Source: Beijerinckiaceae bacterium (lineage in GTDB: Bacteria; Pseudomonadota; Alphaproteobacteria; Rhizobiales; Beijerinckiaceae). Taken from it: a stretch of 45,642 nucleotides of DNA. The number at the start of each line of letters is the position of its first letter. Position 1 is the stretch's first letter. Where the stretch lies: assembly GCA_019753285.1 (NCBI GenBank), contig JAIELD010000001.1, positions 1 to 45,642 of the forward strand, written 5' to 3'. Position numbers and translations under genes: made by a program. Below, one piece after another: positions 1 to 7,806 of the stretch. The notes beneath the pieces are model-generated. The model was not told the DNA's origin. It did no database searches and saw only the letters and a program-made list of their open reading frames with translations.

Positions 1-105
1 GCGGTCGGCGGGTCGTGGATGGTGCCGGATGCGCTCGTCGCGGATGGTGACTGGTCGAGGATCGGCGCGCTGGCGAAAGAGGCCCTGGCGGCGGCGATCT
101 CCTGA
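1..105 (+). CDS. eda: KDPG aldolase, C-terminal fragment (partial at window edge)
   Basis: The window opens inside a reading frame that ends at TGA 103-105. The visible 34 residues contain GGSW, then MVP, then a GDW-x-x-I-x-x-LA-x-EA pattern. This is the usual C-terminus of 2-dehydro-3-deoxy-phosphogluconate (KDPG/KHG) aldolase, the cytoplasmic enzyme that splits KDPG to pyruvate and glyceraldehyde 3-phosphate in the Entner-Doudoroff pathway. The catalytic lysine lies upstream of the window and cannot be checked. The gene converges on the esterase gene, with only 22 bp between the two stop codons. The call rests on the short tail alone, so it is likely but not certain. Confidence 0.7.
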   Translation, partial: AVGGSWMVPDALVADGDWSRIGALAKEALAAAIS

Positions 106-127
106 TGGTGCGACGAGCAATCCGAGG

Positions 128-1132
128 TCAGGCCGTCCGGATCTGCTGCAAGGCGGCCCTGCCGAGCAGCCCATAGGGATTGCCCAACGTTTCGATGATC
201 TCGAAATGGTTGTAGTTCTCGCCGCGCAGCAGCGTCGCAGGCTTTCCGGACTCATCGAGACGCGCCGCGAAATCGCGCGTCTGGCGCTGGAATTCGGGCG
301 TCTCCCGCGTGCCATAGGCGAGCACGAGCGGCACGTTCAGCCGAGCGATGTGCCGGGCCGCGCTTTCGGCTTCCTCCATCGCGTCGTCGAACCGGACATA
401 TTTGCTCCGGTTTGATAACCGCACCGGCTTCATGTCGTACATGCCCGAGCACAGCACGGCGCCCTTGACCGGCGGCTTGGCCAAGCCGAATTCCGATCGC
501 CAGTCCGTGGTCATGGCAACGGCGGCAAGATGCGCGCCGGATGAATGGCCAGACACGAAGATGCGATCGGGGTCGCCGCCGAAACCGCTGGCGTTCGCAT
601 GGACCCAGGCAAGCGCCTTCTTCACCTGATTGGTCATCTGCGTGAGGCTGCCCTTCGCGTCGTCCACCGTCATGAAATCGAGGCCGATCCAATGCACGCC
701 GGCCGCAAGGAACATTTCGCTGAGGAACGAGTACAAGCGTGCTTCGCCACCGCGCCATGCTCCTCCATGGACGAAGACGTGGACCGGGGCATTCGATGCT
801 TTGGCCGTGAACAGGTCCAGCTTCTCAGCCGCGCCCTCGCCATAGGCGTGGACTTTCGGCTCGCCGATCCGCGCGCGCGCCGCTTCGCTCGCCGTGCCGT
901 AGCGAGCGATGATCTGCTGCATGTTCGGGGCATATTTGATCTGGTTGTAGGCGTCGTCGAGTTCCGCCTGGTCCATGTCGAGCCACACGCTCGGACCCTT
1001 TTCCCGCAACGGTGCGACGCCGGCCTGCGGTTGCGCGCGGAGCGGTGCGGCGGCGACGGTCAAGCCGGCGGCGAGACCGGACAGGAATGTTCTGCGTGGA
1101 ACGCCGCCAGACCGTCTATCGCGCAAGTCCAT
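128..1132 (-). CDS. Tat-exported alpha/beta hydrolase (esterase/arylformamidase-like)
   Basis: The protein has 334 residues. ATG at 1132 is preferred over GTG at 1138 because GGAG lies seven bases before the ATG. The N-terminus has a twin-arginine motif (R13-R14-T-F-L) followed by an alanine-rich hydrophobic stretch and an A-x-A-like site near residue 33, so export by Tat is likely. The hydrolase fold shows an HGGAW oxyanion motif at about 122-126, the nucleophile Ser197 in G-H-S-S-G, and a late YNHFE histidine that would complete the triad. The pattern fits the BD-FAE/kynurenine-formamidase-like esterase group, but the substrate is unknown. It stands alone, divergent from the liv operon and convergent with eda. 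A signal peptide is unusual for true kynurenine formamidases, which argues for a general periplasmic esterase. Confidence 0.75.
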   Translation of the reverse strand: MDLRDRRSGGVPRRTFLSGLAAGLTVAAAPLRAQPQAGVAPLREKGPSVWLDMDQAELDDAYNQIKYAPNMQQIIARYGTASEAARARIGEPKVHAYGEGAAEKLDLFTAKASNAPVHVFVHGGAWRGGEARLYSFLSEMFLAAGVHWIGLDFMTVDDAKGSLTQMTNQVKKALAWVHANASGFGGDPDRIFVSGHSSGAHLAAVAMTTDWRSEFGLAKPPVKGAVLCSGMYDMKPVRLSNRSKYVRFDDAMEEAESAARHIARLNVPLVLAYGTRETPEFQRQTRDFAARLDESGKPATLLRGENYNHFEIIETLGNPYGLLGRAALQQIRTA

Positions 1133-1259
1133 CCTCACTCTCCATTTTGACGAAAGGTTAGCTCACAACGAGGCATCCTGCCATCGCCTCGGCTGCCGCG
1201 CTTGATTTTTCGATCATGCATGCGCAAGGTTTGCGAACGATGACGAGCCTTGGCAATCC

Positions 1260-2117
1260 GTGCTGACAATCCTTCTCGACGGCGTCGCCTACGGCATGCT
1301 GCTGTTCGTTCTCGCCGTCGGGCTCTGCGTCACGATGGGCTTGATGAACTTCATCAATCTGGCCCATGGCGCATTTGCGATGGCTGGCGGATACGTCACC
1401 ATTCTTCTGATGCAGCGGGCCGGGCTGTCGTTCTATCTGTGCCTGCCGCTCGCCTTTCTCGTCACGGCAGCCGCCGGCCTCGTTCTCGAACGCACGCTCT
1501 ACGTCAGGCTCTATGACAAGAGCCATCTCGATCAGGTCCTGTTCTCGCTGGGCCTCGTCTTCATGGCGATGGCCGGCGTCGACTATGTGATGGGCGGCAA
1601 CCAGCAGATCATCCAGTTGCCGCCGGAGTTGCGCGGCCGGCTGCAGGTGCCGGGCGGGAGCATTGGCGTCTATCGCCTGTTCATCATCGCCATTTGCGGC
1701 GTGCTGCCGCTCGGTTTGCAGCAGGCGCTGACCCGCACGAGATTCGGCAGCCGGCTTCGTGCCGCAGTCGATGACAGGCGCGTGGCGCGCGGGCTTGGCA
1801 TCGATGTCGCGAAACTGTTCGCGCTCACCTTTGCTTTCGGTTCGGGCCTTGCCGGTCTTGGCGGCGCGCTCGGGGCTGAGGTGCTCGGGCTCGATCCGAC
1901 CTTTCCCGTGAAGTTCATGATCTATTTCCTGATCGTCGTTTCGGTCGGCGGCGCGACGACGATCACCGGCCCCTTCTTCGCGTCCATCCTGCTCGGCATC
2001 GCGGATGTCGCGGGCAAATACTATGTGCCCGCCATCGGCGGCTTCATCATCTACACCGTAATGGTCGTCGTGCTGATCTGGCGGCCGGCCGGCCTGTTCG
2101 TCAAAGCGGCGCGATGA
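1260..2117 (+). CDS. livH: Branched-chain amino acid-type ABC transporter permease (LivH family)
   Basis: This 285-residue inner-membrane protein is made almost entirely of hydrophobic segments. It has the LivH hallmark near the N-terminus (a GLMNFINLAHGAF-like stretch, about residues 28-40) and the family's RAAVDDRRVARGLG cytoplasmic loop in the middle. It would form half of the channel of a HAAT-type importer. The GTG start at 1260 gives the standard LivH N-terminus (MLTILLDGVAYG), although the Shine-Dalgarno sequence is weak. It is the first gene of a four-gene operon and overlaps livM by ATGA. No periplasmic binding protein gene is adjacent, so the ligand cannot be deduced: leucine-type amino acids, amides, urea or aromatic acids are all possible for this family. 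Confidence 0.85.
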   Translation: MLTILLDGVAYGMLLFVLAVGLCVTMGLMNFINLAHGAFAMAGGYVTILLMQRAGLSFYLCLPLAFLVTAAAGLVLERTLYVRLYDKSHLDQVLFSLGLVFMAMAGVDYVMGGNQQIIQLPPELRGRLQVPGGSIGVYRLFIIAICGVLPLGLQQALTRTRFGSRLRAAVDDRRVARGLGIDVAKLFALTFAFGSGLAGLGGALGAEVLGLDPTFPVKFMIYFLIVVSVGGATTITGPFFASILLGIADVAGKYYVPAIGGFIIYTVMVVVLIWRPAGLFVKAAR

Positions 2118-3109
2118 GAGGACCGGCGCGGTTCCGTTCGATGCAGACCGGCTGGCGCTGGTACGAGATCGTGTTCTGGGCGGCCGCCTTCGCCATGCTT
2201 GTTCTCGCGCCGAGCCGGCTGCTGCTGCTCAACGAAATCGCGATCTTCGCGCTGCTCGCGCTGTCGCTCGATCTGATCCTCGGCTTCGCGGGGATCGTGT
2301 CGCTCGGCCATGCGGCGTTTTTCGGCGTCGGCGCCTATACGGCCGGCCTGCTCGCGAAGCACTTTTCGGAGCATGCGCTGCTCGGCGATCCGACGATCGG
2401 CCTCGGGATCGCGGCCCTGACAGCGGCTATCATCGGCTTTGCTTCGAGTTTCCTCGTCCTGCGCGGGTCGGATCTCACCCGGCTGATGGTCACGCTCGGC
2501 GTAGCGCTCATCGTTCAGGAGATCGCCAACCGTCTCGACTGGATCACCGGCGGCGCGGATGGGCTGCAGGGCGTGCTGCCGCGTCCGGTGCTCGGTGCGT
2601 TCGAGTTCGATCTTTATGGTCGCACCGCCGCGACCTACAGCCTCGTCGTCCTGTTCATCGCCTTTGTCGTCGCACGTCAGGTTGTGCACGCGCCGTTCGG
2701 GCTTGGCCTCAAGGCGATCCGTGACAACCGCCTTCGAGCGGAGGCGATCGGCATTCCGGTCAACCGGCGGCTCATCGCGATCTACACGCTCGCCGCAGCA
2801 CTTGCCGGCATGGCAGGCGCGCTGCTGGCGCAGACGACGCAGTTCGCCTCGCTCGACATGCTGGATTTCCAGCGCTCCGCCGAAGCGTTGCTCATGCTGG
2901 TGATCGGCGGGGCGGGCAACCTGTTCGGCGGATTGCTCGGGGCGATCGTCTTTGCCATCGCGCATGACGTCCTGAAGGGTATCACCGCGCAATACTGGCA
3001 GTTCTGGCTCGGTCTCAGCCTCATCATTCTCGTCCTCTTCGCGCGTGGCGGTCTCACCGGCCTGCTCCGCCTCCTTTACCGGCGCGTGCGGCCGGAGGCT
3101 GCGCCATGA
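2114..3109 (+). CDS. livM: Branched-chain amino acid-type ABC transporter permease (LivM family)
   Basis: This 331-residue multi-spanning permease is the second half of the membrane channel. It shows the LivM signature GFAGIVSLGHAAFFGVGAY at about residues 57-75 and the conserved loop with AIRDNRLRAEAIGIP in the second half, where the ATPases dock. Its ATG start overlaps the livH stop (ATGA), and its own stop overlaps the livG start in the same way, which indicates translational coupling. The C-terminus is basic and proline-rich, a common cytoplasmic end. Its length is normal for the family. The substrate is unknown for lack of an adjacent binding protein. Confidence 0.85.
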   Translation: MRGPARFRSMQTGWRWYEIVFWAAAFAMLVLAPSRLLLLNEIAIFALLALSLDLILGFAGIVSLGHAAFFGVGAYTAGLLAKHFSEHALLGDPTIGLGIAALTAAIIGFASSFLVLRGSDLTRLMVTLGVALIVQEIANRLDWITGGADGLQGVLPRPVLGAFEFDLYGRTAATYSLVVLFIAFVVARQVVHAPFGLGLKAIRDNRLRAEAIGIPVNRRLIAIYTLAAALAGMAGALLAQTTQFASLDMLDFQRSAEALLMLVIGGAGNLFGGLLGAIVFAIAHDVLKGITAQYWQFWLGLSLIILVLFARGGLTGLLRLLYRRVRPEAAP

Positions 3110-3879
3110 CGAACCCGGCGCTCGAGACGCGCGCTCTGCGCAAGACCTTCGGGGGGCTCGTCGCGACCGACACGGTCGATTTCAGGCTGGAGGCTGGCGC
3201 GCGGCACGCGCTGATCGGCCCGAACGGGGCCGGCAAGACGACCTTCGTCAATCTCCTCTCCGGCGCGTTGCAGCCGACCTCCGGATCGATCCATCTCGAA
3301 GGGCGGGACATCACGGCCTGGCCGGCTTCCAAGCGCGCGCGGGCGGGGCTCTCGCGCACCTTCCAGATCAACCAGCTCTTCGCCGGCTTGACGCCGTTGC
3401 AGTCGGTCGTGCTGACATTGGCGCAGGCGGAGGAGACCGGCGGCGGTTCAGCGGGATTGATGGACCTCTTCCGGTCGGCGGGCAGCAATGGCGCGCGGAT
3501 CGAGGAGGCCGCCGCGATCCTCGAAAATCTGCATCTCGGTGCGTGCCTCGACAAGGAGATCGCGACGCTGGCCTATGGCCAGCAACGCCTGATCGAAATT
3601 GCCATAGCGCTCGCGGCCAAACCCCGCGTGCTGCTGCTCGACGAGCCGGCGGCCGGCATCTCGCAGGAGGAGCGCGAGCTGATCCTCGGTGTGATCGGAG
3701 CGTTGCCGTCCGCAATGGCGATCGTGCTGATCGAGCACGACATGGACCTCGTGTTCCGCTTTGCACGCTCCATCACCGTGCTCGTCAACGGCGCAGTCCT
3801 GACGACCGGCTCCGTCGCCGAGATCAGCGCGGATGAGCGCGTTCGCAAAGTCTATCTCGGCGAGGGCGAGCATGCCTGA
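3106..3879 (+). CDS. livG: ABC transporter ATP-binding protein (LivG family)
   Basis: This 257-residue cytoplasmic ATPase has Walker A GPNGAGKT at about 39-46, a LAYGQQRLIEIA signature region at about 157-168, and Walker B VLLLDEPAAG followed by the H-loop IEHDMD. The LivG-type long insertion after Walker A, with SRTFQI and the Q-loop, is present. It pairs with LivF to power the LivHM channel. It overlaps livM by four bases and livF by eight. The signature is Y-G-Q-Q-R rather than the classical LSGGQ, a variation that occurs in LivG proteins. It is intact and of normal length. Confidence 0.87.
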   Translation: MTNPALETRALRKTFGGLVATDTVDFRLEAGARHALIGPNGAGKTTFVNLLSGALQPTSGSIHLEGRDITAWPASKRARAGLSRTFQINQLFAGLTPLQSVVLTLAQAEETGGGSAGLMDLFRSAGSNGARIEEAAAILENLHLGACLDKEIATLAYGQQRLIEIAIALAAKPRVLLLDEPAAGISQEERELILGVIGALPSAMAIVLIEHDMDLVFRFARSITVLVNGAVLTTGSVAEISADERVRKVYLGEGEHA

Positions 3880-4582
3880 TCTCCTCGACGTCGACGCCCT
3901 TTCAGCCGGCTATGGCGAGGCGCTCGTGCTGCGCGAGGTGAGCTTCACGCTCGCCGCAGGGCAGGCGATGGCGCTGCTCGGCCGCAACGGCACAGGCAAG
4001 ACGACGCTGATCAACAGCCTGATGGGCCTGACCCGCCAGCGGGGCGGTGCCATCCGTCTCGATGGTTCGGACATTTCGCGGCTGCGGCCGGAGCAGCGCG
4101 CCCTTGCCGGGCTCGGCTGGGTGCCGCAGGAGCGGAACATCTTCAAATCGCTCAGCGTGGAGGAAAACCTGACCGCCGTGCAGCGGCCGGGACCATGGAC
4201 TCCGGCGCGCGTCTATCAGCTTTTCCCGCGTCTTGCGGAGCGCCGCCGCAACATGGGCAACCAGCTTTCGGGCGGCGAGCAGCAGATGCTGGCGCTCGGC
4301 CGCGCGCTGATGTTGAACCCGCGGCTGCTGCTGCTCGACGAGCCGCTGGAGGGCCTTGCGCCCATCATCGTCGACGAGTTGCTGCGGGCGGTCGAGCGGA
4401 TCGTACGCGAGGAAGGGCTGGCCGCCATCGTGGCGGAGCAGAGCGCACGGCGCGTGCTGCGCATCAGCGACGAGGTGCTGATCCTCGATCGCGGCGCGGT
4501 GCTTCACCGTGGAAAAAGCGCAGTGCTGCTGGCGGATGACGAGGCGATGGACCGCTTGCTGGGCGTGAGGCAGTCGCACTGA
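3872..4582 (+). CDS. livF: ABC transporter ATP-binding protein (LivF family)
   Basis: This 236-residue ATPase has Walker A GRNGTGKT at about 36-43, the Q-loop region WVPQERNIF, signature LSGGEQQML, Walker B LLLLDEPLEGL and a switch region with AEQ in place of the usual histidine-containing loop (seen in the LivF family). ATG 3872 is chosen because it gives the normal LivF N-terminus; upstream in-frame codons only lengthen it into the livG coding region. It overlaps livG by eight bases and is the last gene of livHMGF. Only three bases separate its stop from the convergent downstream gene, so transcription must end inside or beyond that gene. Confidence 0.87.
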   Translation: MPDLLDVDALSAGYGEALVLREVSFTLAAGQAMALLGRNGTGKTTLINSLMGLTRQRGGAIRLDGSDISRLRPEQRALAGLGWVPQERNIFKSLSVEENLTAVQRPGPWTPARVYQLFPRLAERRRNMGNQLSGGEQQMLALGRALMLNPRLLLLDEPLEGLAPIIVDELLRAVERIVREEGLAAIVAEQSARRVLRISDEVLILDRGAVLHRGKSAVLLADDEAMDRLLGVRQSH

Positions 4583-4585
4583 GCT

Positions 4586-5212
4586 TCATGTCACATCGGG
4601 CCGATAGGTGGCCCGGCCGGTCCTGAGCCTGTGCGCCAGAAGCTCCAGGCGGTCCTGGCCCCAGAATATCTCGCCGTCGATCACGTAGGACGGCGCGCCG
4701 AACACGCCGGCCTCGATTGCGCTCGTCTGGTTCGCGGCATAAAGCGCGCCGGAGGCGGGAGCGCGCGCGGCAGCGATCATCGCATGCGCGTCGAGACCGC
4801 TCCGGTCGAGGAGACTGCGGATGACGGCCTCGTCTGCGAGATCGAGTTCCCTTTCCCAGATCGCCGCATGCGCGGATTCGAGAAACGGCGCGGGGTCTAG
4901 CCCTGCCTCGACTATGGCGATCACGGTGCGATCGATCAGCTCGGGATCGAAGGGCGAGAAAGAGGGCTTGAGCTTGAAGTCGAGCCGGCGATATTCACGC
5001 CAGCGCTGAAGCTCGAGCATGCGGTATCGCTGGCGGGCAGGGTGGCGCTTTGCCAGCGGCAAGCCGCCCGTTTGCTCGAAAACGTCGCGCAGCAGCACGG
5101 GTTTGTAGGAGACGTCGAGCGCGTATGTACGGACGATGTCCCTGAACGTCGCAAAGCCGATATAGGCCCAGGGTGATGATACGGAAAAATAATAGTCCAC
5201 CTTGGCCTGCAT
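4586..5212 (-). CDS. DsbA-family 2-hydroxychromene-2-carboxylate isomerase-like protein
   Basis: This is a 208-residue cytoplasmic thioredoxin-fold protein. ATG 5212 is chosen because AGGAGG lies seven bases upstream; the open frame extends further but has no family sequence there. The N-terminus reads D-Y-Y-F-S-V-S-S-P-W-A-Y-I-G, with Ser13-Pro14 at the place of the active-site serine of HCCA isomerase and kappa-class GST. The C-terminus has the typical V-F-G-A-P-S-Y-V-I-D-G-E-I-F-W-G-Q-D-R-L motif. In naphthalene degraders the enzyme isomerises 2-hydroxychromene-2-carboxylate, but most chromosomal homologs are of unknown substrate. No aromatic-ring cleavage genes are nearby, so a general glutathione-linked isomerase or oxidoreductase is the safer statement. 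Confidence 0.75.
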   Translation of the reverse strand: MQAKVDYYFSVSSPWAYIGFATFRDIVRTYALDVSYKPVLLRDVFEQTGGLPLAKRHPARQRYRMLELQRWREYRRLDFKLKPSFSPFDPELIDRTVIAIVEAGLDPAPFLESAHAAIWERELDLADEAVIRSLLDRSGLDAHAMIAAARAPASGALYAANQTSAIEAGVFGAPSYVIDGEIFWGQDRLELLAHRLRTGRATYRPDVT

Positions 5213-5502
5213 GGGGCAACCTCCTCGACACCATCCCGTCTTAGTTGATGTCGCGCGCCGTTGCCACCACGCATCTTGCCACCAGTCATCTGACAGCAGA
5301 CCGTGGTTGTTCTTGACAGTCGGTCGCGAATTGACGATATCGCGGGCATGACTTCGAAGTTCGCAAGCCGACGTTCGCCCGCCTCGCATACGCGCGAGCG
5401 ATGACGGCTGGCCCTTGCCTGAACCGATCAAGCCGCGCCTGAGAGCGCGGTATTTTTTTGCCTGAAATCCAGTCCAACCGATCACTTCCAGAGGGTCACG
5501 AC

Positions 5503-6423
5503 ATGAGCGCGAAGATTTTCATCGATGGCGAAGCCGGCACCACGGGCCTTGGCATTCGCGAACGCCTGGCGCATCTCACGGGCGTCGAGGTGGTCAGCAT
5601 CGCCGCCGAGCATCGGAAAGACCCCGCCGCAAAGAAGGCGCTGATGGCGGAGGTCGATCTCGTCATCCTCTGCCTGCCCGACGCCGCGTCGCGCGAGACC
5701 GTGGCGCTCGCCGACACGCACGGCGAGGCCGCACCCAAGCTCCTCGACGCCTCGACGGCGCATCGGGTTGCGCCGGGCTGGGTGTTCGGCTTTGCCGAGA
5801 TGGCGGCGGGGCAGGAGCAGGCCATTCGTGACGCGAAGCGCGTCTCTAATCCCGGCTGCTACCCGACCGGGGCGATCGGGCTGCTGCGGCCGCTGGTCGA
5901 GGCGGGCCTGATCCCGTCTGACCATCCCATCAGCATCAATGCCGTTTCAGGCTATAGCGGCGGTGGCAAGGAGATGATCACCGCCTTCGACGCCGGCACC
6001 GCGCCGAATTTCGAACTTTACGGGCTTGCATTCGAGCATAAGCACGTGCCGGAGATCGTTGCCTATTCCAAGTTGACCGCACGGCCGATCTTCGTGCCGT
6101 CCGTGGGTAATTTCCGTCAAGGCATGCTCGTCAGCATTCCGCTGCACCTCGCCCATCTGCCCGGACAGCCGGGGGCAGAAAAGCTGCACGCCGCGCTGGT
6201 GTCGCATTATGCGGGATCGACCTATGTGAAGGTCGCGCCATTCCCGCCGGCGGCCGTCAAGATCGAGCCGGAAAGCTTCAACGAAACGAACATGATGGAG
6301 CTCAGCGTGTTTTCGAACGCAAAGCACCAGCATGCCGTGCTCGTCGCCAAGCTCGACAATCTCGGCAAGGGCGCCTCAGGCGCGGCGGTGCAGAATCTTG
6401 AACTGATGCTGGGTCTGCGCTGA
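5503..6423 (+). CDS. argC: N-acetyl-gamma-glutamyl-phosphate reductase, short (type 2) form
   Basis: This 306-residue cytoplasmic enzyme reduces N-acetylglutamyl phosphate to the semialdehyde with NADPH, a step in arginine synthesis. ATG 5503 gives the expected N-terminus [13 protein letters not shown], the type 2 form of the dinucleotide-binding loop, and GAGGG lies nearby upstream. The catalytic cysteine is Cys119 in S-N-P-G-C-Y-P-T-G. Its length of about 300 fits the type 2 enzymes; the type 1 forms are about 340. It stands alone, with a 290-bp gap to the divergent isomerase gene and a convergent FAH-family gene after it. Confidence 0.9.
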   Translation: MSAKIFIDGEAGTTGLGIRERLAHLTGVEVVSIAAEHRKDPAAKKALMAEVDLVILCLPDAASRETVALADTHGEAAPKLLDASTAHRVAPGWVFGFAEMAAGQEQAIRDAKRVSNPGCYPTGAIGLLRPLVEAGLIPSDHPISINAVSGYSGGGKEMITAFDAGTAPNFELYGLAFEHKHVPEIVAYSKLTARPIFVPSVGNFRQGMLVSIPLHLAHLPGQPGAEKLHAALVSHYAGSTYVKVAPFPPAAVKIEPESFNETNMMELSVFSNAKHQHAVLVAKLDNLGKGASGAAVQNLELMLGLR

Positions 6424-6433
6424 ACGATCGCAA

Positions 6434-6465
6434 CGCCGCCACGACCCGTAGCGGTCGACGCGGCG
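6434..6465. terminator. GC-rich hairpin between convergent genes
   Basis: CGCCGC (6434-6439) pairs with GCGGCG (6460-6465), and an inner CGACC (6442-6446) pairs with GGTCG (6453-6457). It lies in the 64-bp gap between argC and the convergent FAH-family gene. There is no U-tract on either side, so it may be a Rho-assisted or merely structural terminator. Confidence 0.4.
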
Positions 6466-6487
6466 ACCGAAATCCGAAGCGCCAGAT

Positions 6488-7342
6488 TTACGCGGCAGGC
6501 CGCCAGGGTCCGACGACTTGTTTCTGCTCACCTAGACCTTCGATGCCAAGCCTGATGATGTCGCCCGGCTGCAGATAGCGCGGCGGCTTCATGCCCATGC
6601 CGACGCCCGGCGGCGTTCCGGTGGTGATCACGTCGCCAGGCTCCAGCGTCATGAACTGCGAGGTATAGGAGACGAGATGGGCGACGCCGAAGATCATCGT
6701 CTTGGTGCTTCCCGTCTGCATGCGCTCGCCGTTCAGGTCCAGCCACATGCCGAGCTTTTGCGGGTGCTTGATCTCGTCCTTGGTGACGAGCCACGGGCCG
6801 AGCGGCCCGAAGGTGGGGCAACCCTTGCCCTTGGTCCAGGTGCCCGAGCGCTCGAGCTGGTATTCGCGCTCCGAAACGTCGTTGCAGATCGTATAGCCGG
6901 CGACATAGCTGAGCGCCTCCCGCTCGGTGACGTAGCTCGCCCTGCTGCCGATCACGATCGCGAGTTCAACCTCCCAATCCGTGCGGGTGGAGCCCTTCGG
7001 CAGCATGACCTCGTCGTTGCAGCCGACGATGCACGATGGGGCCTTGTTGAAGATGATGGGCTCCTTCGGCGGAGTCGCACCGGTTTCGGCGGCATGATCG
7101 GCATAATTGAGGCCGATCGCGATGAAGTTTCCGACCCGGCCCACGGGTGAGCCGAGGCGCGGCCGTCCGCGAACCAGTGGAAGCGCTTCGATCTTCAGCT
7201 TCGAAATCTTGTCGAGAACGCGCGGCGAGAGCCAGTCGCCAGCGAAATCCGGAACGTGCTTCGAGAGGTCGCGAATCTTGCCGTCCACATCGATGATGCC
7301 GGGCTTTTCCCGCCCCGGCTTGCCGTATCGCACCAGCTTCAT
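6488..7342 (-). CDS. Fumarylacetoacetate hydrolase family protein
   Basis: This 284-residue cytoplasmic protein belongs to the FAH/HpcE superfamily, metal-dependent enzymes that hydrolyse, decarboxylate or hydrate beta-diketo or 2-keto acids. Visible are the N-terminal F-I-A-I-G-L-N-Y-A-D-H-A-E-like motif at about 92-102, the metal-binding W-E-V-E-L-A-I-V-I-G segment at about 123-133, C-N-D-V-S-E-R-E and the C-terminal T-G-T-P-P-G-V-G-M-G loop with a following P-G-D-I. Its length fits the bacterial FAH-domain group often labelled ureidoglycolate lyase or 2,4-diketo-3-deoxy-fuconate hydrolase. The substrate cannot be fixed. It is monocistronic; upstream lies a gene-free 460-bp stretch, and GGGA thirteen bases before ATG is a poor ribosome site. 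Confidence 0.75.
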   Translation of the reverse strand: MKLVRYGKPGREKPGIIDVDGKIRDLSKHVPDFAGDWLSPRVLDKISKLKIEALPLVRGRPRLGSPVGRVGNFIAIGLNYADHAAETGATPPKEPIIFNKAPSCIVGCNDEVMLPKGSTRTDWEVELAIVIGSRASYVTEREALSYVAGYTICNDVSEREYQLERSGTWTKGKGCPTFGPLGPWLVTKDEIKHPQKLGMWLDLNGERMQTGSTKTMIFGVAHLVSYTSQFMTLEPGDVITTGTPPGVGMGMKPPRYLQPGDIIRLGIEGLGEQKQVVGPWRPAA

Positions 7343-7806
7343 GGTCTAACGCCGTCCCTTTTTCATTATTGTTCACTTTTGGAATATGTTTCACGCGGTG
7401 CGGACAAGGGCAATCGTTGATTCGATTGTGGCGAAAAAACTGTCATTCAACGGCAAGGTTATGTTGCATTCGGGCAACTCAACTCTGCAAATTGGCTTTG
7501 CAGCGGCGGAGTGAACACTGCCGGCTCCTCGCAACTTGCTCCAATCGACGGCCAAAACGTTCGCATGTGAACTGCTTTTTGATCAGCGTTTTCAAGCGAA
7601 GTCGTGTTTTCAAGCCGTTTTGCTGGCCAGAATTCACAAAACCGCGATGTTGCAGACATTCCACAGAGCCAAACTAACGGTTTTGCGGGCATTGCATCCG
7701 CAGTTCACTCTTGTCAGATTGTTTCACGGAATGACGGAGCTGGCTTGATGACATTAAGGCGGCTCCAGGCAACGAAAACATAATAACAAGAGTGAGGAAA
7801 TCGAAC
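7343..7806. other. Gene-free region of visibly lower GC upstream of the FadL-like gene
   Basis: No convincing gene was found in this stretch of more than 460 bp. Possible short frames lack family features and good ribosome sites. It is richer in A and T than its neighbours and carries runs such as TTTTT and AAAAAA. A 10-bp direct repeat GTTTTCAAGC occurs at 7588-7597 and 7606-7615, 18 bp apart. A 7-bp stem CTGCAAA/TTTGCAG lies at 7485-7503. It must hold the promoters of the two divergent genes and may hold a regulatory RNA or an operator; nothing more can be assigned. Confidence 0.5.
7588..7615 (+). repeat. Two 10-bp direct repeats (GTTTTCAAGC) spaced by 18 bp
   Basis: GTTTTCAAGC occurs exactly at 7588-7597 and 7606-7615, in the long non-coding region about 190 bp before the FadL-like start codon. 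A spacing of 18 bp is a little under two helical turns, so it could be a paired protein-binding site. No known regulator is recognised. Confidence 0.45.
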
